A stretch of DNA of 44,717 nucleotides from Algoriphagus antarcticus (GCF_002150685.1 NZ_MSSW01000077.1:1-44717), one strand, 5' to 3'; shown: positions 1 to 9,285, counted from the stretch's first letter. Numbers and translations are program-made. The notes: generated from the sequence alone by a model not told the origin.

Positions 1-281
1 GGTTTACTCCGGTCTTCGGTCATCGGTCTTCCAACCCATTGACCAAAGAGAATTCGCTTACTGGCAGAATAGCGTATATAGAGACTATTTAATTTATCTT
101 CTTTTAAATTGTACTCAAGTAATAATATTATGAATAGATAAGACTAAAACAGGACAGAGAAGGACACTCGATTTCTATCACTTAATTATATTCAAATATT
201 CAAAAATATTACAGTAAATAGATTGGTTCGAAAAGGCGGGGATTTTTCTTCGCCTTTTCTCATTTTACCCTAGTGTTTTTC
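1..281. other. Left-edge intergenic region
   Basis: No gene is seen here. The first 40 bases contain a short GT/CT-rich stretch with repeated CGGTCTTC/CGGTCATC words, like the simple repeats found in other gaps of this window. The rest is AT-rich, apart from the hairpin listed separately at 230-259. Any gene to the left is outside the window. Confidence 0.5.
230..259 (-). terminator. Probable terminator of the rhaI-sulfatase transcript
   Basis: A perfect 9-bp inverted repeat (GAAAAGGCG / CGCCTTTTC) with a 12-base loop lies 22 bases after the sulfatase stop codon on the minus strand. The descending arm ends in a short T run on either strand, so it may work in both directions. Confidence 0.55.
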
Positions 282-1754
282 TCATTTGCGTTCTGAAGGC
301 AATAAACCAAAAATAGAATTTGGAGTATGGGCAGAATTCATTAATCCTTCCAGTTCCTTTACTTTCCCAGGGTGTTCTGCTGCAATATTATTCTCCTCAC
401 TCACATCAACACTTAGATCATAGAGCTCAATCGTTGGCTTATCATTACCAAAAATCTGAAGCTTCACGGCCTTCCATTTCCCCTGTCTCACAGCTTGTTT
501 ACCGCCTTGCTCATGAAATTCCCAATACAAAAATTCGTGCTCCCGCTGATCCTTTTGATCCAATAACGCAGGCAAGAATGAAATCCCATCAATGTTATTA
601 GGCACTTTTGCGCCAGCTACGTCAGCAAAAGTCGGCAGCAAATCCCAGAATGCTGAGATGTGATCACTCTGTGAACCAGCTTTAATCTTACCAGGCCACC
701 AAGCAATCATAGGTGTACGTACACCACCTTCGTATAAGTCTCGTTTATGTCCTCGATACGGCCCGTTACTATTGAAAAAGTCCGGATCAGCACCGCCTTC
801 TTGATGAGCACCGTTATCCGAAGCAAAAATGATCAAGGTATTTTCAGACAATCCCAACTCGTCTAATTTTGCCAACACCTCTCCTAAATATACATCGATC
901 CGCTCCACCATTGCCGCAAAAGCAGCATGTGGATAAGGCTGTGACTGATAGGCGGCAATATTAAGGTCAGGACCATATTCAGATCCTTCTCTAACTGGAA
1001 ACGGCTTTTCATCAGCAAATTTGGCTCTGTATTTTTGAAAAATCTCATCGTCAGGTGCTGCCAGTTCCGCATGAGGCAATACAATAGGCATAAAGAGGAA
1101 GAAGGGCTTATCCTTGTTGCTTTCTATAAATGAAATAGTCTCTTTCTGAATGACATCAGGAGCAAAAACTGTTTTCTCCATCCATCCATTTCCTTCCAGA
1201 ATAATTTTTTCACTGTTGTGCCATAGATGGGCTGGGTAATATCTATGCGCATATCGCTGGCAGTTGTAGCCATAGAATTGCTCAAAACCTTGCTGACCAG
1301 GATCTCCGGTAGTGCCTATAAAACCCAAACCCCATTTCCCAAAAGCACCGGTTTTATAACCTGCACGTTCCATCACCATGGCAACTGTAGGAATAGAATC
1401 CGGCATGGGGAACTGACCTTCAGGCTTTACTTCTTTGTTACCTCTAATCGGCGTATGTCCAGTATGCAAGCCTGTCAAAAATGCTGATCTAGATGGTGCA
1501 CAGACGGTGGCTCCAGAATAATGATTTGTAAAAAACATACCTTCTTTGGCAAGCCGGTCGATATTTGGAGTTTCTATGTATTGTTGACCCAAAAAACCCA
1601 GATCCCCATAACCCAGGTCATCTGCGAGGATAAAAATAATGTTAGTCTTTTTTTCTTCGTTTACTTTATTTTCCGCTTTGGTACTACAAGCTGTAAACAC
1701 TAGTAAAGAAGTGAGAAAAAGTAAGGCATGGGGTAAAGCGTAGCGTTTCAACAT
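282..1754 (-). CDS. S1-family sulfatase, lipoprotein
   Basis: A 490-residue type I (formylglycine-dependent) sulfatase that should hydrolyse a sulfate ester on a carbohydrate or similar substrate. The N-terminus is a lipoprotein signal with a lipobox ending at Cys23 (VFTAC), so the enzyme is probably anchored in the periplasm or outer membrane. The modification motif is C85-A-P-S-R89 followed by AFLTG, the C-x-P-S-R type matured to formylglycine. Asp45-Asp46 (LADDLGYGD), Lys140, His228 and Asp313-Asn314 (ASDNG) match the metal and substrate ligands of the family. It starts 28 bases after rhaI on the same strand, so the two probably share a transcript. That context suggests a sulfated rhamnose-containing glycan as substrate, but this is inference. 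Substrate specificity cannot be read from the sequence, and a maturase gene is not in the window. Confidence 0.92.
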   Translation of the reverse strand: MLKRYALPHALLFLTSLLVFTACSTKAENKVNEEKKTNIIFILADDLGYGDLGFLGQQYIETPNIDRLAKEGMFFTNHYSGATVCAPSRSAFLTGLHTGHTPIRGNKEVKPEGQFPMPDSIPTVAMVMERAGYKTGAFGKWGLGFIGTTGDPGQQGFEQFYGYNCQRYAHRYYPAHLWHNSEKIILEGNGWMEKTVFAPDVIQKETISFIESNKDKPFFLFMPIVLPHAELAAPDDEIFQKYRAKFADEKPFPVREGSEYGPDLNIAAYQSQPYPHAAFAAMVERIDVYLGEVLAKLDELGLSENTLIIFASDNGAHQEGGADPDFFNSNGPYRGHKRDLYEGGVRTPMIAWWPGKIKAGSQSDHISAFWDLLPTFADVAGAKVPNNIDGISFLPALLDQKDQREHEFLYWEFHEQGGKQAVRQGKWKAVKLQIFGNDKPTIELYDLSVDVSEENNIAAEHPGKVKELEGLMNSAHTPNSIFGLLPSERK

Positions 1755-1782
1755 GCCCTAAGATAATAAGATTTACTTCTGG

Positions 1783-3057
1783 CTAAAAAATTGAATTATA
1801 AGATTTCCTTCCGCGCTCATGAACCAATTTATTACGAATCATCAAAATTCTATACGCCTCCAAAGGTTCTGCTGCTCCTCCAGCCATAACTCTAGCTTCA
1901 CACACTAAAGGCCTCACATCTGTCAAATAAGCCATTTGTAAAATTTCCTGTGCTAGTGATCCTTCCCCGTTCTGCTGGCATTCATGAAGTTTCTTCCTAT
2001 CTACCAGAAGTGCTTTTGCGTAAGCAATAGCTATTGATTCCAATGCTTGAATTAAATCGACCAAAGGATCTTGCGTATTGTAACTTGCATCAATCATCCA
2101 AGAAATATTATCCCAGGCTTGAGCTTCATCTTGGTCGCCACTGATTAACTCACAAAAAATCAAAAATAACTGATAAGGCTTGATACTACTTGGATTCAGA
2201 TCGTCATCACCATATTTACTATCATTAAAATGAAAGCCAGCGAGCAGGTTTTGATACATCAGTGTAGCTACGATTTGCTCAATATTTGTTTTCGGCAAGT
2301 GATTTCCAAGATCCACTAGTACCTTTGCCCGTGAACCCAATCTCTTGGCAAGCATAGAAGATGTCCCCCAATCCGGAACTACGGTATGGTAACAATTCGG
2401 TTCGTAAGGCTTGTATTCCAGCATCATACCCCAATCTGAAGGCATGAATTCGTAGATTTCACGAAGTGATTCCTCCGTCCAATTGAGTGAACTTCTGAAA
2501 TTGGACTGCCCTGGGAAATTACTCCCATCAGCCATCCAAACTGTCAACCCTTTGCTCCCAAGTTTTTCACCTATGTTGATCACATCCTCATTATGAGCGA
2601 TGGCTTCTTCACGAATAGTTTTATTAGGGTTGCCTAAGGATCCCAATTTGGCGTATTCCTTTTGGTTTTTATCCTGCGAACTGGTGCTGTTCATCGTGTC
2701 GAAGTCAAGATTTAGCTCTTTTGCCAAATCCTTTACTTCCATATAATCCTCTGGCAAATCCCATGGAATATAGACAGACACAGAATTTGTCTTGCAAGTC
2801 AACTGTTGCAACAATCCTATATCTTCTAACTTTTCATTAAGATTTCTCGGCCCTCCACCTGTTCTTGATCGCTTATTACTCGCTCTGCCATTTCCCAAAG
2901 CTGCACTGGGAATAGCTATCTGAAACGCCTGAATCTTATGGATGACATGCTCAAAATCAATATTTTGTTTTGAGAATCGCTCACGCAAAAGATCTAGGGA
3001 ACTAACATGAAAGTCTGTGTAAGAAAATGAAGCTATTTGGTCTTCTGTGATTTTCAT
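1783..3057 (-). CDS. rhaI: L-rhamnose isomerase, TIM-barrel (RhaI) type
   Basis: A 424-residue sugar isomerase that converts L-rhamnose to L-rhamnulose, the first step of catabolism. It belongs to the xylose-isomerase-like barrel type known from Pseudomonas stutzeri rather than the E. coli RhaA type. The metal and catalytic ligands can be placed: Glu214 (MLEYKP), Asp249 and His252 (VDLGNHLP), His276 (HFND), Asp284 and Asp286 (KYGDDDL) and Asp323 (MIDAS). They lie 4-5 residues before the positions I recall for the P. stutzeri enzyme (219, 254, 257, 281, 289, 291, 327), so the whole set is conserved. It is transcribed divergently from rhaD and is followed after 28 bases by a sulfatase. The stop codon is TAG. 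Function is very likely; other aldoses such as lyxose or mannose could also be substrates, as this family is known to be promiscuous. Confidence 0.94.
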   Translation of the reverse strand: MKITEDQIASFSYTDFHVSSLDLLRERFSKQNIDFEHVIHKIQAFQIAIPSAALGNGRASNKRSRTGGGPRNLNEKLEDIGLLQQLTCKTNSVSVYIPWDLPEDYMEVKDLAKELNLDFDTMNSTSSQDKNQKEYAKLGSLGNPNKTIREEAIAHNEDVINIGEKLGSKGLTVWMADGSNFPGQSNFRSSLNWTEESLREIYEFMPSDWGMMLEYKPYEPNCYHTVVPDWGTSSMLAKRLGSRAKVLVDLGNHLPKTNIEQIVATLMYQNLLAGFHFNDSKYGDDDLNPSSIKPYQLFLIFCELISGDQDEAQAWDNISWMIDASYNTQDPLVDLIQALESIAIAYAKALLVDRKKLHECQQNGEGSLAQEILQMAYLTDVRPLVCEARVMAGGAAEPLEAYRILMIRNKLVHERGRKSYNSIF

Positions 3058-3265
3058 TCTGATTGAGTTGCTGTTGTGTAATTACTCGATTTGGTTAAAA
3101 AAAGGGCTTCAAATAAGGACTTTGAGGTACATTAAACTTCCAGTAAGTGACATCCCAGAATCTTAAAATATATAACCCAGTGTCAACCTCATCTAAAGGA
3201 GAAAGAAATAAAAGCTTTGAAGATACCTTTCAATTTCCCGTTAAATCAACTCGGAAAAGAACTCT

Positions 3266-3296
3266 AAACGTAAATTGAAGCCATTATTTTACGTTT
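3266..3296. promoter_or_regulatory. Inverted repeat, candidate rhamnose operator
   Basis: Perfect 9-bp arms AAACGTAAA (3266-3274) and TTTACGTTT (3288-3296) are separated by 13 bases, giving half-site centres 22 bp apart, about two helical turns. It lies between the divergent rhaI and rhaD genes, where a regulator such as the downstream GntR-type protein could bind. Binding is inferred only from form and place. Confidence 0.35.
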
Positions 3297-3679
3297 CAAT
3301 GCTTTTATGATGAGGAAAATTCCTTACGAATAATATATGATAAAACTGGATTATTCCAAATCAACTAGTTTAGACAACTGACTAGAAGAGTGTACCCCAA
3401 GGCTAATTCAAACAAATTGATAACCAAAAAATAACATCCATCTAAAAACCACTTAAGCAACATTTAGAGGAATTTCTCCAGTTGCGAGATTACAAATAAT
3501 GAATTGCACAAGCATTTAGATTGTATTCTCGGTGGTCACTAACATAAGTAACCTTTATGCATTCTAATTATTACTTTTTAGATTACAGTCGTGAAAAAGT
3601 TTTCTGGATCTCTCAGAATTTTCAAAACCTCAAGCTTGTGGAAGTAATCTTTGCCACTCTGCTATTTTATGGACCCAAA

Positions 3680-3709
3680 CAAAATTAAATTCTATAAAAT
3701 ACTTTCCAA
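3680..3709 (-). promoter_or_regulatory. Candidate Bacteroidetes-type promoter toward rhaI
   Basis: Read on the minus strand there is TTG, 19 bases, then TAATTTTG, matching the TTTG-N19-TAnnTTTG pattern of Bacteroidetes housekeeping promoters. It would give a leader of about 620 bases before rhaI, which is long, so it may be chance. Confidence 0.3.
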
Positions 3710-3864
3710 CAAATCATCTTGAATACTTTATTTAAAATATCAAAATATTACAACCATTATCAATCTAAAAAATCGATAAAAAACTTTAGGTCTTCAAGAC
3801 AGCACAGGATACCTGAGGCAATCTTTTCACCCATATTCACTATCAGAACAATCTGCGAAACGCA

Positions 3865-5985
3865 ATGAGCATAACAACACAAAACTTTAAGCATGTAAGT
3901 TACCTCTGGGATGATGCAGTAGCATCCAAACTTGAGGGCAAAGAAGTTGATCTTCTTATTTACCGTTCAAATATACTTGGAGCCGATCTGAGAATCACCA
4001 ATTACGGTGGCGGAAACACCAGCTGCAAAACTTACGAAGCAGATCCTTTAACCAATGAGCAGGTGGAAGTGATGTGGGTAAAAGGCTCTGGTGGAGACAT
4101 TGGAACCTTGACAAAAGCTGGCTTGGCAGGTCTTTATGTGGACAAGCTTCGCGCTTTGAAAGGAATCTACAGAGGTTTGGAATTTGAAGACGAAATGGTT
4201 GAGCTTTTCAATCACTGTATCTACGACCTTAAGTCTAAAGCGCCTTCTATTGATACTCCATTGCACTCTTTCCTGCCATTCAAGCACATAGATCACCTTC
4301 ACCCAGATGCTGCCATTGCTATAGCTGCAGCTAAAGATGGAGAGCAGATCACACAGGATCTCTGGAACGGTCAGATCGCTTGGGTGCCATGGCAAAAACC
4401 AGGTTTTGATCTTGGTCTACAACTAAAGCAGGCACTTGACGATAATCCTGGAATCCGTGGCATCATGCTCGGTGGACATGGACTCTTCACTTGGGGCGAT
4501 ACTGCTTTCGAATGCTATCTCAACAGCTTGGAAGTAATTGAAACTGCTTCTGAATACCTAGCTCAGAATTACGGCAAAAAACGCCCTGTTTTCGGAGGAG
4601 AAAAAGTACAATCTCTAGCTCCTGAAAAGAGAAAAAGTCAAGCAGCTAAACTTGCTCCTCTGTTAAGAGGTCTTGCCTCCTCAGAAAATCTAATGGTTGG
4701 CACCTTCACCGATGCTCCAGAAGTGCTTCAATTTATCAACAGTCATGACTTGGGTAAATTGGCTCCTATGGGAACCAGCTGTCCTGATCACTTCTTGAGA
4801 ACAAAAATTTCTCCTTTGGTAATGGACATCGCCGCGGATGCAGATCTTTCTGATCTGGCTGCTTTAAAGGAAAAACTCGAATCAGCTTTCCAGAGCTATA
4901 GAGAAATGTACGCGGATTATTACGGGACACATAAGCATCCAAATAGTCCTGCGATGCGCGATCCAAATCCGGTAATCCTCATTTGGCCAGGAGTTGGAAT
5001 GTTTAGCTACGCAAAAAATAAGCAAACTAGCCGAGTCGCAAGTGAATTCTACATCAATGCAATCAATGTAATGCGTGGTGCTGAAGCTGTTTCTAAATAC
5101 GTTTCATTGCCGCTTCAGGAAGCATTCAATATTGAGTATTGGTTACTTGAAGAAGCAAAACTTCAGAGAATGCCTAAAGAGCAACCACTTTCTAGAAAGG
5201 TAGCGTTGGTCACTGGAAGTGCTGGCGGAATCGGTTTGGCTATCGTAGAGAAATATATTCAAGAAGGTGCCTGCGTAGTGGTCACAGACATTGACGGAGA
5301 CAGACTGCAGCAGACTAGTGACGCACTTTTGAAGAAATATGGAAAAGACGCATTCTTAGCAGTGAAACTAGATGTGACTGATGGGAAAAGTCTAGAAGCA
5401 GCAATGGAAGCTACTTGCCTGCAATTTGGCGGAGTGGATATCATGGTAAATAATGCCGGAATCTCTATCAGCAAGTCTTTCGAAGATCATACAGACCAAG
5501 ACTGGGACAGACTGAATGATATCTTGGTGATGGGTCAATATCACATCTCCAAAGCTGGAGTCAAAATCATGAAGCTTCAAGGCCATGGTGGAGATATTGT
5601 AAACATTGCAAGTAAAAATGGCTTGGTAGCCGGGCCGAAAAATGTGGCTTACGGTACTGCCAAAGCAGCACAACTTCACATGTCCAGATTAATGGCTGCT
5701 GAATTGGCTGAAGATAAAATCAAAGTCAACGTGGTGAATCCTGATGCGGTAATCGAAAACTCAAACATCTGGGAAGGTGGATGGGGCGAAAATCGCGCTA
5801 AAGCCTATGGGATTGAAGTAAAAGACTTGCCTCAGTACTATGCAAATCGTACCTTATTGAAAGAAAGTGTAAAAACCAGCGACATCGCAAACGCAGCATT
5901 CGTGTTCGTAAGTGGTCAGCTAGGTAAAACAACTGGAAATATGCTGAATGTTGATGGCGGACTAGCTGCTGCATTCCCAAGATAA
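3865..5985 (+). CDS. rhaD: Rhamnulose-1-phosphate aldolase / lactaldehyde dehydrogenase fusion
   Basis: A 706-residue two-domain enzyme. Residues 1 to about 430 form a class II (zinc) aldolase, with a phosphate-binding GGGNTS loop at 48-53, histidines in HIDHLH (141-146) and His205 in GGHGLF; it should split L-rhamnulose-1-phosphate into DHAP and L-lactaldehyde. Residues about 440-706 form a short-chain dehydrogenase, with the nucleotide loop TGSAGGIG (450-457), NNAG (529-532), catalytic Tyr596 and Lys600 (YGTAK) and a C-terminal NVDGG. It should oxidise lactaldehyde to L-lactate. The fusion is a known type in Bacteroidetes and rhizobia (also written rhaE for the dehydrogenase). It is the first gene of the plus-strand operon; its lactate product is the substrate of LutABC encoded further down. 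Full length, with no disrupted motif. Confidence 0.93.
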   Translation: MSITTQNFKHVSYLWDDAVASKLEGKEVDLLIYRSNILGADLRITNYGGGNTSCKTYEADPLTNEQVEVMWVKGSGGDIGTLTKAGLAGLYVDKLRALKGIYRGLEFEDEMVELFNHCIYDLKSKAPSIDTPLHSFLPFKHIDHLHPDAAIAIAAAKDGEQITQDLWNGQIAWVPWQKPGFDLGLQLKQALDDNPGIRGIMLGGHGLFTWGDTAFECYLNSLEVIETASEYLAQNYGKKRPVFGGEKVQSLAPEKRKSQAAKLAPLLRGLASSENLMVGTFTDAPEVLQFINSHDLGKLAPMGTSCPDHFLRTKISPLVMDIAADADLSDLAALKEKLESAFQSYREMYADYYGTHKHPNSPAMRDPNPVILIWPGVGMFSYAKNKQTSRVASEFYINAINVMRGAEAVSKYVSLPLQEAFNIEYWLLEEAKLQRMPKEQPLSRKVALVTGSAGGIGLAIVEKYIQEGACVVVTDIDGDRLQQTSDALLKKYGKDAFLAVKLDVTDGKSLEAAMEATCLQFGGVDIMVNNAGISISKSFEDHTDQDWDRLNDILVMGQYHISKAGVKIMKLQGHGGDIVNIASKNGLVAGPKNVAYGTAKAAQLHMSRLMAAELAEDKIKVNVVNPDAVIENSNIWEGGWGENRAKAYGIEVKDLPQYYANRTLLKESVKTSDIANAAFVFVSGQLGKTTGNMLNVDGGLAAAFPR

Positions 5986-5987
5986 AA

Positions 5988-5999
5988 TATTAATTAATA
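5988..5999. promoter_or_regulatory. AT palindrome between rhaD and the GntR gene
   Basis: TATTAATTAATA is a perfect 12-bp palindrome three bases after the rhaD stop, inside the 58-base gap before the regulator gene. It could be an operator or simply an AT-rich accident. Confidence 0.2.
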
Positions 6000-6043
6000 A
6001 ACCTCGATTACCCTTAGTACCCCCAACAATAACCCAAAATGCT

Positions 6044-7078
6044 ATGTTAGTTGACAAATCGGAAAAGATCCATACGGATTCGCGAACTCCTAAGTATATG
6101 CAAGTAGTCAATCTCATTCTCGATGATCTAGATAGAGGTAAGCTCAAAATCGGTGATAGGATCCCTTCTATCAATGAAACGAGTTTTGACTTTCTACTCT
6201 CGCGTGACACGGTAGAAAAAGCTTACAATGAACTGCGGGATCGTGGCATCATCACTTCTGTGAGAGGTAAAGGCTTCTACGTGAATTCTACTAATATGGC
6301 TAACAAGGTAAAGGTGTTATTGATTTTCAATAAGCTGAGCTCTTATAAGAAGATCATCTATTATTCCATAGTAGACACTTTAGGAAATCAAGCGACGGTA
6401 GATCTACAAATCCACCATTACAATCGCACGATCTTCGAAAACCTTTTGGAGAGAAATCTGGGGCTCTACAATTACTATGTCTTAGCACCGCATTTCTTCG
6501 ATGAGAATAACCATCCGGAAACCTGCTATGACTTGATTCAACAAATTCCTAAAGATAAACTCCTGATAATGGATCGTGACGTGAAAGATCATGAAAACGA
6601 ATTCCCGGGAGTTTATCAGGATTTTGCCAGAGATATTCTTGAGGCATTGGAGTCAGGTATTACCCACTTGAGGAAATACACGAGATTGATTCTGGTTTTC
6701 CCGAAAGGAGACATGTACCCAGTTGAGATCATTGACGGTTTTAAGCGTTTTTGCTTTTTCCACAATTTCAACAACTTGATCCTAGATGGAATCGACGATG
6801 AACAACTTTATGAAGGCGATTCATTCATCGTTTTGGCAGAGACCGACCTTGCCAATATTGTAAAAAAATCCCGTGAACAATCCCTCCAACTTGGGAAAGA
6901 CATAGGACTAATCTCGTACAACGAGACTCCTCTGAAGGAGATTTTGGCAGAAGGAATCACCACTATCTCCACTGACTTTGTAGAAATGGGTACCACGATC
7001 GCAAATCAAATATTAGGAGTAGAGGATAAAATCCCACTTAAAAGTCCGTTCAAAATGATCATCCGAAAATCGCTTTGA
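6044..7078 (+). CDS. GntR-type transcriptional regulator with sugar-binding-like domain
   Basis: A 344-residue DNA-binding protein. Residues about 15-85 are a GntR winged helix (TPKYMQVVNLI ... GDRIPSI ... SRDTVEKAYNEL ... VRGKGFYV). The remaining roughly 255 residues look like a periplasmic-binding-protein/LacI-like effector domain rather than the FCD or UTRA domains of classical GntR proteins. The gene sits between rhaD and rhaB, 10 bases before rhaB, so it is almost certainly the local regulator of rhamnose use, responding to rhamnose or an intermediate. Rhamnose regulators in other bacteria come from several families, so no name is given. The start at 6044 is the first ATG in frame that keeps the N-terminal helix. 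Confidence 0.85.
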   Translation: MLVDKSEKIHTDSRTPKYMQVVNLILDDLDRGKLKIGDRIPSINETSFDFLLSRDTVEKAYNELRDRGIITSVRGKGFYVNSTNMANKVKVLLIFNKLSSYKKIIYYSIVDTLGNQATVDLQIHHYNRTIFENLLERNLGLYNYYVLAPHFFDENNHPETCYDLIQQIPKDKLLIMDRDVKDHENEFPGVYQDFARDILEALESGITHLRKYTRLILVFPKGDMYPVEIIDGFKRFCFFHNFNNLILDGIDDEQLYEGDSFIVLAETDLANIVKKSREQSLQLGKDIGLISYNETPLKEILAEGITTISTDFVEMGTTIANQILGVEDKIPLKSPFKMIIRKSL

Positions 7079-7088
7079 CAGCGTAGCT

Positions 7089-8423
7089 ATGAGTAAAATC
7101 CCAGTAACGGCTGTTTTTGATATAGGCAAGACTAACAAGAAGTTCTTTCTTTTTGATGAAAATTTAACCGAAGTACACAGTTCCTATATACGTCTAGATG
7201 AAATCCCAGACGAAGACAATTTCCCAAGTGAACCTCTGGCTCCGCTGGAAGAATGGATGCTGAGGACCTTTAAGGAAGCCCTGAAATCTCCGGATTATCA
7301 GATCATGCGGCTGAATTTTTCCTGTCATGGAGCTTCTTTCGTGCATACAGATGAGAATGGTGTTCCTGCCACGCCTCTTTATGATTACCTCAAGCCTTTC
7401 CCAGAAGATCTTTTAAGTAGGTTTTATGAAGAAAACGGAGGGAAAATGACCTTTTGCCAAGCCACTTCCTCTCCCCCATTAGCTATGCTCAATTCGGGCT
7501 TGCAGCTGTACTTCATCAAATACGCCAAACCGGATTTCTTCAAAAAAATAAAGCATTCATTTCATTTTCCCCAGTATCTAAGTTTCCTTTTCACCGGTGA
7601 AATGGTCTCTGATTACACCAGTATCGGATGTCATACGGGGCTTTGGGACTATGAGGCAAACGACTATCATGAGTGGGTGAATAGAGAGGAAATCCGCAAG
7701 CTCCTCCCTCCAATTGTTCCGGGAAATACTCTTTTGAAGACCAAGCCCGAGCTTGGAAATATTCCTTGTGGCATAGGTGTACATGATTCCTCCTCGGCTC
7801 TATTGCCATATATCAAACAAGAAACGGAGCCTTTTGCCCTGCTTTCTACCGGCACTTGGGCGATCTGTATCAATCCCTTCAACAAAACCAAGCTCACCAA
7901 AAAGGAGCTCAAGCGAGATTGCCTACAGTTTCTTAGCATTCAAGGAGATCCTATCAAAATCTCGAGATTATTCATCGGAGAAGAACACAAATACCAAGTA
8001 GAAAAGCTGTATGAACACTTCCAGATGCCCCTTGGAACCTACAAGAAACTAAAATTCAGTGAGACTCTTTTTGAAAGAGTAAGAGATCATAAAGGCAAAC
8101 GAATTCATTTTCAATACCTAAAGCCGGACGATTATGGTTTAGATCAAGCCATTGAAAATGACTGGTCGCGTTTTTCGGAGTTCAATGAAGCGTATTACAC
8201 CTTTATCCATGAGCTCACGGATCTTCAATTTGCAGCTATCAAACTTGTCTTGGACAATGCGCCAGTAGGCAGACTGTTCATAGACGGTGGCTTCAACGCC
8301 AACGACATCTTTGTAGAGATGCTGCGCAAAAAACTCCCGGAATTAACGATCATTCCAAGTGATTTCCCGAATGGCTCTGCATTAGGCGCAGCCATGCTGG
8401 TATCAATGGAACAGATGGCTTAA
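7089..8423 (+). CDS. rhaB: Rhamnulokinase-like FGGY carbohydrate kinase
   Basis: A 444-residue FGGY-family sugar kinase, expected to phosphorylate L-rhamnulose to L-rhamnulose-1-phosphate with ATP. The N-terminal phosphate loop is FDIGKTNKK (10-18); LSTGTW in the middle and DGGFNAND near 399-406, with GSALGAA near 429-435, match the second ATP-binding lobe. It is 10 bases after the regulator and supplies the substrate of the rhaD product, which is the main ground for assigning rhamnulose. FGGY specificity is not readable from motifs alone, and fuculokinase or xylulokinase activity cannot be excluded from sequence. A 103-base gap with a duplicated leader separates it from lutA. Confidence 0.86.
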   Translation: MSKIPVTAVFDIGKTNKKFFLFDENLTEVHSSYIRLDEIPDEDNFPSEPLAPLEEWMLRTFKEALKSPDYQIMRLNFSCHGASFVHTDENGVPATPLYDYLKPFPEDLLSRFYEENGGKMTFCQATSSPPLAMLNSGLQLYFIKYAKPDFFKKIKHSFHFPQYLSFLFTGEMVSDYTSIGCHTGLWDYEANDYHEWVNREEIRKLLPPIVPGNTLLKTKPELGNIPCGIGVHDSSSALLPYIKQETEPFALLSTGTWAICINPFNKTKLTKKELKRDCLQFLSIQGDPIKISRLFIGEEHKYQVEKLYEHFQMPLGTYKKLKFSETLFERVRDHKGKRIHFQYLKPDDYGLDQAIENDWSRFSEFNEAYYTFIHELTDLQFAAIKLVLDNAPVGRLFIDGGFNANDIFVEMLRKKLPELTIIPSDFPNGSALGAAMLVSMEQMA

Positions 8424-8438
8424 TTTACAATACCAATG

Positions 8439-8526
8439 AAATCGAGCATATCACAGGAATTACATAAAGCGATGACGATTCTCCATACGAGATTCCATGT
8501 AACCTATAAAAATCAATTATAAACAC
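8439..8526 (+). repeat. Duplicated leader, copy 1 (before lutA)
   Basis: This gap closely resembles 10634-10722 before lutC. Both begin with AAATCGAGCAT, share CGAGATTCCATGT and end in TTATAAACACATGAAAA across the start codon, at almost the same distances (88 and 89 bases from the first shared word to the ATG). In the second copy the first shared word is the end of lutB coding sequence. Confidence 0.75.
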
Positions 8527-9285
8527 ATGAAAAAAGACACCCCGCATATCGGCCTGTTTATCCCCTGCTACATTGATCAGTTTTATCCAAATGTAGCGAT
8601 AGCAACTTTAGAATTACTGGAAAAACTAGGCTGCAAAGTCACTTATCCACTGAATCAAACCTGCTGTGGTCAGCCGATGTCCAATGCGGGTTTCGAAGCA
8701 GATACTGCGGGAACTACATCCAAATTCATCCGTGATTTTGCAGGATTTGACTACATCGTAGCCCCATCTGGCAGCTGCGTTTTGCATGTAAAAGATCATT
8801 CACCTACAATAGATAAGCTCCAGATAAACCAAGAACACGTACAATCCAATATTTACGAACTCAGTGAATTTATCACCGACGTTCTGAAAGTTGATTCGAT
8901 CAAAGGTAGTTTCCCTCACAAAATCGGCTTCCATGCTTCCTGTCATGGACTTCGCGGGCTCAGGCTCGCAAGTGATTCCGAACTAAATGAACCCAAATTC
9001 AACAAAACTCTTCAGCTGATGAAAGATTTGGAAGGATTGGAAGTAGTGGAGTTGACCAGAAAAGACGAGTGCTGTGGATTCGGCGGAACTTTCGCAGTAA
9101 GCGAAGAAGCTATCTCCGTGCAAATGGGTAAAGACCGAATCGCAGATCATATGGAAAAAGGTGTAGAAATCATCGTTGGCGGCGACATGTCCTGTATCAT
9201 GCACATGCAGGGAATCGCCACCCGAGAAAAAAACAATGTTCAACTCATGCATTTTGCAGAAATCTTAAACCAAGTCATCTCATGA
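8527..9285 (+). CDS. lutA: L-lactate oxidation Fe-S subunit LutA (LldE)
   Basis: A 252-residue cytoplasmic protein with two cysteine-rich CCG domains, CCG at 46-48 (TCCGQPMSNAG) and 182-184 (ECCGFGG), as in heterodisulfide-reductase-like Fe-S proteins. With LutB and LutC it forms the flavin-independent L-lactate dehydrogenase that turns L-lactate into pyruvate. Its stop codon overlaps the lutB start by 4 bases (ATGA), showing translational coupling. Placed after rhaB, it should consume the lactate made by the dehydrogenase half of RhaD. Length fits the family (about 240 residues). Confidence 0.93.
   Translation: MKKDTPHIGLFIPCYIDQFYPNVAIATLELLEKLGCKVTYPLNQTCCGQPMSNAGFEADTAGTTSKFIRDFAGFDYIVAPSGSCVLHVKDHSPTIDKLQINQEHVQSNIYELSEFITDVLKVDSIKGSFPHKIGFHASCHGLRGLRLASDSELNEPKFNKTLQLMKDLEGLEVVELTRKDECCGFGGTFAVSEEAISVQMGKDRIADHMEKGVEIIVGGDMSCIMHMQGIATREKNNVQLMHFAEILNQVIS

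Larger units (their letters stand above)
3058..3864. other. Divergent rhaI / rhaD regulatory region
   Basis: An unusually long (807-base) AT-rich gap between the divergently transcribed rhaI and rhaD. No open frame resembling a gene was seen on either strand. It holds an inverted repeat at 3266-3296 and a candidate Bacteroidetes-type promoter facing rhaI at 3680-3709, listed separately. No convincing plus-strand TAnnTTTG element was found before rhaD. Confidence 0.5.
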
